From contig JADGJT010000379.1 of NCBI GenBank assembly GCA_027604005.1, positions 1 to 21,041 on the forward strand: a stretch of DNA of 21,041 bases, read 5' to 3'. A model generated the notes under the pieces. That model did no database searches. It had not been told where the DNA came from and saw only the letters and a list, made by a program, of their open reading frames with translations. Position 1 is the first letter of the stretch; each line of letters begins with the position of its first letter. Origin of the DNA: Dinochytrium kinnereticum. Lineage: Eukaryota > Chytridiomycota > Chytridiomycetes > Chytridiales > Chytridiaceae. Position numbers and translations under genes: made by a program. Positions 10,985-21,000 of the stretch are shown in pieces.

Positions 10985-13319
10985 TTACAACTTGGCCTTA
11001 ACCTTCCCAGCATCACCCTCCCACCTCTTCTTTAAAAGCTGCACCACATTCCTGCAAATAGCAACATCAAGATCAATAATCAGAAAAGAAAAGAAAAGAA
11101 ACCATCCTCCGCATACCTCGCAGCGACCGTCTCGCTTTCCATAGTAGACACCGCAGCCTCCAAAGCATTAACATGATAAACCCCACCTTTCCCCACCCCC
11201 TCCACCAAAAACGATCCCAACTCCCCAGCAGGTTGAAGAACAGGATACGAGTCCCACTCAAACCGATAAACATCTCCAAACCTCAAATACATTCTCCCCA
11301 AAAGCTCATCATCGATGCGTCTGGGGCTAAAAATCTTGGTGATGGTCGTGACGCCGTCTTTGAGAACGGTTTTGACCGCCACAGAGTTGAAGGGCAGGGT
11401 TGTTGCGTTCGTGAGGGTTTGGCGACAGGTCAAAATGGTCGAGGGAAGAACATCTGTCGGGGTGAGGCCAAAGTAGGTAGGGTTGAGGGTTCCTACAACG
11501 AGGGTGACGTGAAGGTGGACAAATGGGGTTGGCTTGGGCTTTGGAACTTCTGAAAAGTCGATAGATTCAAGTGCCTTATTCGACGAATCCGCGCATTTGA
11601 CGTGTTGTGGATCGATTCATTTGTTTTTTGGTTAGCATAAGGCTAAGATAAAACATCTATAAACACATAACCCCCGCGCCTCAATCCCCCAAAGGCAGGC
11701 GAAAAGGAAATCAACAAAAAAAGAAAGAAAAGGAAAAGGAAGGGGAAAAACGAATACCTTGTTCCCAGGCACTCCCAAAACAACGACATCAAAAAACCTT
11801 TCAATCCCCTTCCCATCCAAAACACCATACATGACCTCGCCATCCTCCCCCAAAACCCTGCGAATCTTCACAACAGGGGTTCCAAGCAGAACCTTTGCCT
11901 CAGAAACGCGAAGCATCTCTGAAAAAATCCTCTCATTCCCTCCTTCAATCGATTCGGCTGGTACAAAAGCAGCTACAAGACAGACAAGAGCGGCAAGCGC
12001 GTTGAGGTCAAGATTTTGTCCGTAGTTGACGCGGGTGGCTGCCTAAGTATGGAAGAAAAACAAAAAAAACCAAAAGGAAAGGGAAGGTAGGAACTCAGAG
12101 GGGGCACACTGTATGGGAGGATTCAACAATCACGCTAAACAACAAATTTTCCACAAAGGAACCAGTTGTGTGAATAACATAAAAAACAACAACAACAACA
12201 AAAACGCCTTTACAAACCTCCACAAACTCCCTCAAATAAAGCTCTCCAACCCCCCTCTTCCCAAAAAACTCCTCAGCAGAGACCCCAACCTCCTCCCAAA
12301 TCCCCAACTCCCTCAACAACCCCTCAACAGTCTCAAACCCAAGCTCCCCTTTCGCAGCCTTCTCATAATTCAATCCAAATCTCTCCCCAGCATCCAGTGC
12401 CAGTGCTCGGGATCGCGTGGTGGAAAGGTATCCCCATCGCCAGAGAGCTCCTGCAATAGTTCGCCAAGGGACTGAAGAGGCCGTGTAGACGATTTTTTCA
12501 CCATCGTAGATCCCCACTGGGGGTGGCTGGGAGGTGAGAAGGGTTGTGGGATGCGGTGAGGTTGCTTGGGGTGTGGAGGAGGCGAAGCTGAGATTTTGGG
12601 AGGTGACAAAGTCGAGGATGTTTTTGTTCGTGGTGACTGTTTTTTGTTTGTTTTTTTTTTGTGTGTGTGGGGAGGGGGTGGATAGTCAGACGAGTAACGC
12701 GGAAACTCTGCAGAGTTTGACAATACAATATCTCTGGGAAGGCGGACACGCCAAAAAGCTTAAACCGATGAATCCGACCCAAACAATAGAGAGAACTCAG
12801 ACGCTTCACCCATGTTCGGTGACGGATGAGATAACGCAACAACAAACACCACTCGTAAAAGAGTCATCGCCTTCGTCATCCATCTCCACAGATACTTGGC
12901 AAATAATTGCCTCAAGGTCACTGACTACAAACGCGCAAAACAACATCAAAAAAAAAAAAAAAAACAAAGAGCAAACCCCCCACCTCCTTCCAAACCAAAC
13001 CAAAAGAAAGGCTAAACTCACCAAATATACTAGCCCCAATCTCAACCCCCACCCCCTCAATCTCCACCCTCTTCACTCTCCCACCCACCCTCTCCTCCCC
13101 CTCAAAAACAGTCACCTCACTCCTCGCACCCCCAACCTCCATATCCCTAAGAAAGTAAGCAGCAGACGACCCTGCAGCCCCCGCTCCGACGATTGCAACT
13201 CGAACGGGCTGAGACGCGGGCATGGGGATGAAGGGGTGTTGGTTGGTTGCGTGGGATGCTGTGGGTGCTGGATGGAGGAGGATGAGGAGCAGCGGTGAGA
13301 GGAGGTAAAGGAGATGCAT
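10985..13319 (-). CDS. PCYOX1: prenylcysteine oxidase (secreted/lysosomal FAD thioether oxidase), 5 exons
   Basis: Exons are 13319-13022, 12636-12218, 12042-11758, 11574-11117 and 11051-10985, giving 508 aa against about 505 for human PCYOX1. A hydrophobic signal peptide occupies residues 1-24. The FAD-binding dinucleotide loop GAGAAG is at 45-50, then ERVGGRV near 76-82. Family hallmarks follow in order: VEIGASIFVTTNKNIL (across the first splice junction), GIYDGEKIVY, WRTIAGALWRWG, TVEGLLRELG, TRVNYGQNLDLNAL, and GTLNPTYFG. Known members cleave the thioether of farnesyl- or geranylgeranyl-cysteine, releasing cysteine, an isoprenoid aldehyde and hydrogen peroxide, in lysosomes or the secretory route. 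Three introns are long for this window (385, 175 and 183 nt). An in-frame ATG at 13469 would bury the signal peptide, so 13319 is preferred. Divergent from a secreted heparinase-like gene. Confidence 0.9.
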
Positions 13320-14258
13320 GTGCTTGGGTTTTTGTCGTTGAAATTTGAATAAATATCTTTTATTACCCACTGGTTTGCCCGTGCCGCTGTGGTGGTGTTT
13401 ACTGGCAGGAGATGGGTGAGGGCATCGCGATATCCAACGGGTCTTTGCATATCTCGTCAAGTCATCCATCTTGATCCACTTTACATTCCATCAAACCCAA
13501 ATCCAACAGACCTCTTGCGTTTCAGCTCATGGTGATGGACACCTACGCCGATCTCCTCAAAATCCTTCACGGGAAGTCTCGTTCCAGAGGACGTTGTTGA
13601 GGGAACTGACCTCTTACAGCTGCTCTGGAGTCCAAAACACTAGGGCTTTTCTACTGAACTGCTAGGAGCCACAACAACAACGCACCGTAAACCCCCATAT
13701 AAAAATAACAAACAATCGTAATTCTGTCAAGTTATTGTGCTAGACCAAACGAAGTCATCAGTAAAGTCATAAAGGATTTGCATAAATCTTGTGCTGTTGG
13801 GGATGGTTCAAAGCTTGGGATCGAAGTTTTGAGATTTGCATGCATTCACCTCTACAGACCCACCCCCTTGTATTTGAGAGCAAGAGGAGAAGGTTGTGAA
13901 AACGGTGAGTCGAAAGCAGAACGACGACACGACAAAGGGCCGTGACGAAGAAAAAAGTCCGTTCCATTTTCGCAACGACAAAAGGAGGGAACGGAGGAAA
14001 AGAAAAGGGTAAGCTATTTTTTTTTAGTTAATGTTGGAGCGCTTGGAGTGGAAGGCGATGACTAAAGGGGTTCTGTCGCTTCAGTGGGAGAACAACAAGA
14101 CCACGAAAAAAGATCTACTCGAAACAATTGTTGACAGCAACGAACTCACAGCACGTCCCAGCCAAAGAAGAAGTTGAACCAGACTTGGAACCATCGCGAT
14201 GCAGCACAGCACAAAACAAACGGAACCTCCAACTCATACCCACCACCCCACTTCAACC
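13320..14258. promoter_or_regulatory. 939-bp divergent intergenic region between two secreted-protein genes
   Basis: This region holds the 5' flanks of the prenylcysteine oxidase (minus) and the heparinase-like gene (plus). No coding region is supported: the small open frames at 13471-13665 (+) and 13767-13967 (-) have no recognisable content. A mixed A/T run with poly-T at 14019-14027 is the only low-complexity feature. Promoters for both genes are expected here, possibly shared. Confidence 0.5.
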
Positions 14259-16981
14259 ATGACACGCACAAGAAAAGCGCGCATAACCAGCGTACTCAAC
14301 CTCATCATTTTGACCCTCCTCCACCTCCTCCTCTTCCACGCCCCAGGACTTTCCGCCCAAAAACCAACTGGTCCCCGTCCACCCTTCCCTGAGCCCCTCC
14401 TCCCAGCCGACCTCCCAGACCCCGACTCCGATTCCTCCCGCCTCCAAGACGAGCCCTTCTTCCTCACCCCACTGCACCAAAACCACCCCTCAACGTCACA
14501 GCAAATGCGTCTCCCAAGTCTAGAAGCCATCGCCTCGGTCCTTCCATCAACGCCAAGGGGGTACGGCATCCCATGCAAGAACCGCACGCACTGGACAGCG
14601 TTGATCCGATCCAAGCGATTTTTCAACATGACTCAGGTGGAGCAAGGCGTTGCGAGGTACACGCCGTTTCCCGCGTGGAACAACACCGCGTACCTGACCT
14701 TCATGAGAACAGGGGACCCTGGACCTGGAAGGGAGATGATCCCGGATAGGATGAATGGGTTGGGACAGTTGGCGCTTGCTGAGTGCGTGTTTTGGAATGG
14801 ATCCTTCACAGATCGGATCAACCAGGCTTTGTTGAGCGTGGCTTTGCAACCATCTTGGGAGACGCCGGAGAATGATCCAAAGCTGTTCTTGTTCAATGGG
14901 AGGGGACAGCATTTCAACCTTTACGCGGGACCGACGGTGGGGATTTTGTCGCAGATTGTTCACCTGTTGGGGGATAAGATAAGAGGAAACGTGGTGGATG
15001 CGATTCGGACGCAATCGGAGAGACGCATCTTTGCTCCTTCGAGGTTGTATTTTCAGAAAGGGGTGTTGGTGAATTGGACGTTTGAGAATATATTCATCTC
15101 GGAGAGCAATCGGAATCCTTTGACGTTTTCGGGGGTTCTGATCGCGGCTTTGAATTTGATCAGGGATGTGAGGGACAGGGCGGTGATGGTTCGAGGTATT
15201 GCTACCTTTGTGCAAAGGTATTTGTTGACGGTTTGGGATGGGTACATGGAGGAGGGGTGAGTTTTTTATTTTCTCTTTTTTTTTGCTCCCCTCCCATTGT
15301 TGCTTAGTATTTCATTGTCATCTTTGCGTTATGTTCTGGCTGGCAAGGGCGGTGTTTTTGACGTGTGTCGGGCGTTGAAAAGGGGTTGTTTTTGTTGTTG
15401 TTGTTTTTTACCCTGTCACCCGCGAATGGAAAAGTGAAGCTGTCTTGGTCCAGATTCCTTTCTTCTTCTTCTGTTTGAGATGAAGGTTTTAATTTGATTG
15501 CGTCAAAACGTTCTCACTTTCCCCCCACCCATCACGCCAAAAAAAAAAAAAAAAAAAAAGACTTGGATACTATGGATTGGGGTTTGGAAGTTACCTCGAG
15601 GTGCGAGAATTGTTGTTTGACGCCACAAAGGGAACGATAGACATTTTGAATTTCGAAACGGCCGCGTATGCTGCACTTTATCCGACTTTCTTTGCGATGA
15701 ACATGTCTAGGAATCCTTGGGCTTGTTTTGGGGATTGTCGTGAGTATTGTTATTTTCTTCTTCTTCTTCTTCTTCTTCTTCATCTTTTTTTCTTCTTCTT
15801 CTTTTTCTTCTTCATCTTTTTTTTTTTTTTTTGAAGGGGGAAGTGTGTGTGTGTGTGAGTTGGTTTAATGGAGAGGGCGGTGTGGGAACTACTCTTCACT
15901 CGCGTTTCTGAAGCGTGAGGTGACTGCTTAATTTTAAACTGTCTTTCTTGTATTTTGAAAAGGCCTGGAGCCTGGGTTATCAAGATTTTTGTTGGGCTAC
16001 ACTCGCAACGTGTTCAATCTAACAGGCCCAAGGGAGCACGGCCCGATGGCGATTGTGACCTACTTCAACACCATGTCAATGGGCTACGCGCTGGGCACGA
16101 CCCCTCCACGACCCCCCAGCGCCATCCACCAAACCCTAATCAATCGAATCCTCTCGCAAACCAAAGTCCGTCACAATCCCCACCACCGCACCGTCTACAA
16201 CACGGCTGGAGTGGTGATTGGCCGACCTGGGCGGGAGGATTCGACAAACACCACGTCCAACATGTACTATGCCTTGAACACGTGTGGGAATGGAGCGTCT
16301 CATGATCACGCGGCGGTTGGTGCTTACGTTCTTTCGGTGAATGGGAGGAACATCTTGGGGGATCCTGGGGGACCAGCGTTTTATGGGCCCATGTTTTACA
16401 AAGATCGGTACAACAGCGCCTTTACGAACGCCTGTGGTCACCCTGTTCCGGTTGTTGGGGGATTCTTTCAGGAGCGTGGCATGCTGGTGTGTCAAAAGAT
16501 TCCATACCCGTCCATCATCTCGCACAGCTTTACGGACCATGTGGATACGGTGACGATCGACATGGCGTTGGCGTACCCTGAGGCATGGATGATGTCCGGT
16601 CTGCGACGGCTGCAGAGGACGGTGACGTACGATCGAAGGGGCCGAGGAAGGTTGACGGTGATGGATACGGTGATGTTTGATCAGAGCATTGGGACGATGG
16701 CGAGCAAGACGATTCGAGCGGTGACGACAGGGAACAAGAACTCGCGGTTTGTCAAGATGACGGCGAGGTCGGGGATCATGTGGATACCTGGGGAGAGGTG
16801 GAGGGTGAATGTGACGCTGGTGTCGCCGAATGCGGTGAGCAATGCGGCAGGGGGCAAGTTTGAGATTGGGGTTGAGGATGTGGTGGATGTGGATACGAGG
16901 GAGAGATGGCCTGTGATATCGACGCTGTTCACGCGCGTCCAGAGCGCGAGAGTTGGGTTTGTGTTTGAGCCCATTCTCTGA
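14259..16981 (+). CDS. secreted heparinase II/III-like polysaccharide lyase family protein, 3 exons
   Basis: Exons are 14259-15256, 15561-15739 and 15963-16981, giving 731 aa. I chose the ATG at 14259 because it gives a compact signal peptide (MTRTRKARITSVLNLIIL, then a Leu-rich core ending near Ala-Gln). An in-frame ATG at 14199 adds 20 residues in front of it. An alpha-helical N-terminal half leads to the EGLGYYGLGFGSYLE segment at the first splice junction, which resembles the alpha/alpha toroid of PL12/PL15/PL21-type lyases. A beta-rich C-terminal half carries HDHAAVGAYVLSVNGR (His506, His508) and GDPG, matching the heparinase II/III C-terminal domain. Several NxS/T sequons fit a secreted glycoprotein. 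Known relatives cleave uronic-acid polysaccharides by beta-elimination; the actual substrate here is unknown. Intron 1 ends in a poly-A tract and intron 2 holds a CTT microsatellite. Confidence 0.83.
15540..15559 (+). repeat. poly-A tract abutting a splice acceptor
   Basis: About twenty consecutive A residues immediately precede the G of the inferred acceptor of intron 1 of the heparinase-like gene. Frame and homology across the junction (…MEEG then LGYYGLG) support that acceptor. Confidence 0.8.
15755..15858 (+). repeat. CTT/T-rich microsatellite and short GT repeat inside an intron
   Basis: A (CTT)n tract interrupted by CATC and poly-T runs starts about 15 nt after the donor of intron 2 of the heparinase-like gene. 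A (GT)n stretch follows at 15845-15858. The pyrimidine tract sits at the donor side, whereas the acceptor (ttgaaaag) is purine-rich. Confidence 0.8.
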
Positions 16982-17019
16982 TCAGAAATGATGATAATTA
17001 ATAATGAATTATAAATTTT

Positions 17020-17025
17020 AATAAA
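17020..17025 (+). terminator. polyadenylation signal AATAAA of the heparinase-like gene
   Basis: A canonical AATAAA lies 39 nt after the stop codon, in strongly AT-rich sequence, on the coding strand. The position fits a 3' end signal, but AT richness makes chance occurrence possible. Confidence 0.5.
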
Positions 17026-17138
17026 TTGGTGTTGTATAAAATAGAAATTTAATAATAATATGAATAATACTGTAATAGTAAAATATGCCTGCTGACAAGG
17101 TATCACTTGTCTCACGCTTGTGCTGCGGCCTTGTAACC

Positions 17139-17280
17139 TCTCACTCACTCACTCACTCACTGCCTGCCTGCAGCTGTTGAAAACCTCATTCATTTATTTA
17201 TTTATTTATTTTATTTATATTATTCATTCATTCATTCATTCATTCATTCATTCATTCATTCATTGGTTGGTTGGTTGGTT
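17139..17280 (+). repeat. chain of tetranucleotide repeats: CTCA, TTTA, ATTC, GGTT
   Basis: Consecutive blocks are (CTCA)n at 17139-17160, (TTTA)n at about 17192-17219, (ATTC)n at 17222-17264 (about ten units), and (GGTT)4 at 17265-17280. Each passes almost directly into the next. Confidence 0.9.
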
Positions 17281-17435
17281 GGATGCATTGCCTTTTTCTT
17301 CTTAAATAACCAACCTGCCAATATTATTATTTATTATTTATTATTATTTATTATTATTTATTTATTATATTTCAATTATTATTTATTGCACACTCACTGC
17401 CTTCCTTCCCTTTCCCTTCCTTCCTTTGCTCAATC

Positions 17436-17436
<1 letters not shown>

Positions 17437-17472
<36 letters not shown>

Positions 17473-17604
17473 CATCATCATCATCATCATCATCACTTAT
17501 TATTTATTATTTATTATTTATTATTATCACAGTATATTATCAATTAAGAATTCTGTTAATTATCATCATCATCATCATCATCATCACTTATTATTTATTA
17601 TTAT
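17437..17604 (+). repeat. TTA and TCA trinucleotide repeats in a duplicated module
   Basis: (TTA)n at 17437-17471 is followed by (TCA)8 at 17472-17495 and then CTTATTATTTATTATT. The same order, (ATC)n then CTTATTATTTATTATT, recurs at 17562-17603, suggesting that a compound block was duplicated. Confidence 0.85.
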
Positions 17605-17629
17605 TCTCTGCAGGTTGCACACTCCGAAT

Positions 17630-17630
<1 letters not shown>

Positions 17631-17679
<49 letters not shown>

Positions 17680-17702
17680 TGACAGACAGACAGACAGACA
17701 GA
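17631..17702 (+). repeat. (CAGA)n microsatellite, about 18 units
   Basis: The tract is uninterrupted CAGA except for one A-to-T change near 17680. There are no spacers, so it is not a CRISPR array. It lies about 330 bp before the ATG of the WSC gene. Confidence 0.95.
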
Positions 17703-18034
17703 CCGTCAAACACACCACCCCCCCACCCACACACCCACCCACTCATTCCGTCTTTTTTTTTTTAATCTTTTCTTTTCCTTCTTCTCTCTCCTCCCGACGA
17801 CCCCTTTATTCTCACTATTCCACCTCCTCCGTCTCCTGCGATCCCCTTCCTTCCTTCCGTCCTTCCTTTCACACACTGTTGTCTGCATCCGGCACTCGCT
17901 CACAGATCAGATAGATCAAGGTGGGGGAGAGGAGAGCGAGAGAGACGAGGCCAACAAGGCCCATATAGACCACCAACCACCACCACTAGACTCTACCTAA
18001 ACGACAACCGAGATAAGGAGCAAACAGAAAGAAA

Positions 18035-21000
18035 ATGCATGCATCCGGAATCAAACCATCCGTCGGTGCTGGTGCCATCATGAGCGATCCGCGGGGAACC
18101 CTCACGCTCCTGCTCCTCCTCCTGGCCGTCTCCTCCGTCAACGCCGCAACCATCATCACCCCGATGGGATGCTTTGAGTCCTTTGACTTTAGATTCAGGA
18201 GCTCCTGGTTCACATCCGGCACCGTCTCCTCCCTCTCTGTCCGAGAATGCTCTGCGGCATGCGGTGCCGACGTCTACAACGCCATCACCCCCTCCGTTGG
18301 GCTCTTCTCAACCTCCTACACCTGCTACTGCATCACCCCAAGAACAGACTCCGCCTTTGTCTCCGCCAACCCTGGAGGAACCGCTTACAGGAGCGATTGC
18401 GGTTACAGGTGCCGGGATGGGAACGCATGCGGCGGCCTGGGCATCTTCAGCAGGTATTACTCTGTCTACAGAACCACCGAGGAACCCAGCGTCGCTCCAC
18501 CCCCAACACCCCCTCCACCCACTCCCGTCGTCCCAGCACCACCACCACCCGAAGAGCCCCAACCATCCCCGGAGCAACCCCCCGTGGACCCCTCTCCCAC
18601 CGCCGGCGGATCAGGATCAGCTCCAACCATTGCTCCCATCGTGGTGGCTCCCATCGTCGTGGCCCCCGCTGTCCCCACCCAACCCGACTCTGGCAATGCA
18701 TCTGGGGACGCCTCCGGCAATGACAGTGGCAGCAACAGCGCCGACACCCCCAACTCGGACGGTCAAATCATTGCCCCCATCGCCTCCCCGAACCTCCAAC
18801 CTTCCCTGAACGTCAACAACAACGTCCCCTCCCCCTCGGCACCACCCTCTCTCTTGACGTTCACAGGAAACCCCGCCCCTGGACCCAGCGGAACACCCGA
18901 TGGGACCGGTGGTGGGAACCCCTCCGAGGATGCTCCAGGTGTGACCAAACCCAACGACTCTGGATCCACCACCCCCAACTCCTCCACCTCGCCAAACGGC
19001 AACGACGGCTCTCAATCCTCGTCCTCGTCTTCTTCTTCACAGGCAACCTCCCAGCTTTCGGGGGTGGGGACCGCGGCCATCAGCGTTGCGGCCGTCTTGT
19101 GTGTTTCGGCTGTGGCGGTGGGTCTGCTGGTCAGACGTGCCAGAACCCGCAGCAACGGGTCCATGAACGTCATGGCGTCTGACGCGTCCTCCTCCTCCTC
19201 CTCCTCCTCCTCCTCCTCCTCGGCGTCCGCAGAGTCCTTCAAGAACATGGAATCGGGCCACGCTTCATCAACCACCTTCCTTGGTAGAACGTACCTCCCA
19301 TCTCTCTTCCAATCCTCAAAACCCTCTCCATCGTCGTCTCCCTCTGCAGCTGGCGGTGGTGATGATTTTGCCGCTGCTGCGGTGCCGATGGGTCAGAGGA
19401 GTTTGACTGCTTCCAGTCATGGGACGGTCACCCCGGTTGTGGCGACCAAGACCTCGATGAAATCGATCGTTGGGGCGGCTGCTACTGGGGCTGTTGGGCA
19501 GGTTGGGTTCATGGGTAGGAAGAAGAATGGGTCGGAGGGTTCTGGAAAGTCGAATGGGTCGGGGGGTATGCCACCTTTGGGCGTCATGACCTCGCGTGAG
19601 ATGTTTGGTGGTGACGAGGGTGAGGAGTTTGGTATGTGGTTTTGATGATGTGTTGTTTTTTTTGTTCTTTGTGACCTTTTTTTTTTTCTTTCGATTGTGT
19701 GTGGTGATTGTGTGTGGTGTTCTGTATGCCCCCGACCCCCACCCTTTATTTTTTTGCGTGAAGCTTTGGGCTCTCCAGTCCCATCCTCTTTTTTTTTTTT
19801 TTTTTGCGTGATGCTTTGGTCTCTCCAGTCCCTTCCTCTTTTTTTTTTTGCGTGAAGCTTTGGGCTCTCCAGTCCCTTCCTCTTTTTTTTTTTCCATCCA
19901 CTTTTTTTCCATCTTTGTTTCTTTTTTTTTCTCAACACCTCTTTAATTCAATCATGATCTCTTTTTCAGAACCCCCCCGTCGTCCCGACGCAACCTACGG
20001 CACCCGTCCAATATCCCCCTCCTTCCCAACCACCACCGCAGGCGTGACAAGCTCCCGTTTCACCAACGGCCTCCCCTCCGCGACCATGCCGACCCTCCAA
20101 CCCCTCCCCATCACAACCTCCACCACGGTGACACCCCCACCCTTGGCCATGTCCACCCCGGCGGTGGCAACCGTCCAAAAGAAGCACGGAGACGATGAAG
20201 AGATGTTCAGACGTCGCCGAGCCCCCAGCAGCATTTACATGGAAGCTGCTGCCGTGAACGCTGTGAGGAGTTTGGGGGGAGATGAGCAGGTTGGAGAGAA
20301 GATGGTTGACGATGAGTCTGCGAAGGCTGGACGTGGGAAGGTTGGGAGGTTGGACATTTTGGGTGGAGGTGTCAACGTTCGAGACAGCGTTGAGAGCTCC
20401 ACGGCTCCGTCCTCCATTTCGTATCAGGGTGTACCATCCGTTCGATCTTCGATGGCTTCCCGTTGCGTTGAGGAGGTGGATCGGAACTCGATGTCGACCT
20501 TTATTGATTACGGGTCTGACGCTTGTTCCGAGTACGATGGTGATGACGTTCGATCGTCCATTGCCTCGTCCAACGTGATCGGGTTGGGACGGTCAACGAG
20601 CACCCGTAGTTTGGGTGTCGTTGGAAGGGTCCTCTCGAACGTTTCTTCAGCATCCTCATTGACCCACCCCCACCCCAACCACCACCCCAATGGTGTTGCA
20701 ACTGGAACCGCCGCATTGCATCATCATCTGTTGCAGCATCACCCGTTCTTGAGACCCGCTGGACCGAGTCTGCAGAACGCTGGAGCGTCTTCTTTGGGGG
20801 GTTCGTCTTCCTCTGGGTCAGGCTCTTCGTCTGGATACGGATCGTCGCCTTCCTCTGGTCTGGCGGCGTCCCCGTCGGATGGTGCGGTTCGAACCCCGTC
20901 GTCTACACCTGGAGGTGGATCTCAGCTCAACCACCTGCCGTACAGCTCTTACCCGTCTGGATACGGATCGTCGCCTTCCTCTGGTCTGGCGGCGTCCCCG

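Larger units (their letters stand above)
16982..18034. other. microsatellite-packed intergenic region
   Basis: This 1.05-kb gap between the heparinase-like gene and the WSC gene contains no supported gene; open frames in it are translations of simple repeats. It has a 3' flank with AATAAA, then a chain of at least eight different simple repeats (17139-17702), then a pyrimidine-rich tract (about 17750-17875) typical of fungal promoters, and a C/A-rich leader before the ATG at 18035. Confidence 0.8.

Noticed and set aside
12908..13060. An earlier acceptor giving a different exon 2 for prenylcysteine oxidase (through VSDLEAIICQ)
   Set aside because: It leads to a stop and lacks family motifs; the acceptor at 12637 restores the ASIFVTTNKN…L hallmark in frame.
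12534..13298. 254-codon + strand frame
   Set aside because: It is antisense to exons 1-2 and intron 1 of the prenylcysteine oxidase, with low-complexity content.
13767..13967. Minus-strand frame with a hydrophobic start
   Set aside because: Only 66 codons, with no homology signal or conserved context.
17631..17702. Possible CRISPR-like array
   Set aside because: A 4-bp unit without spacers in eukaryotic DNA is a microsatellite.
17120..17914. Open frames rich in Ile, Tyr, His or Thr-Asp-Arg repeats
   Set aside because: They are translations of simple repeats.
18308..19015. Several antisense frames opposite the WSC gene
   Set aside because: They mirror the Pro/Ser-rich stalk; the + strand has a signal peptide, a Cys pattern and a membrane helix.
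19316..19938. Lys-rich antisense frames over the WSC intron
   Set aside because: They arise from the T-run tandem repeats read backwards.
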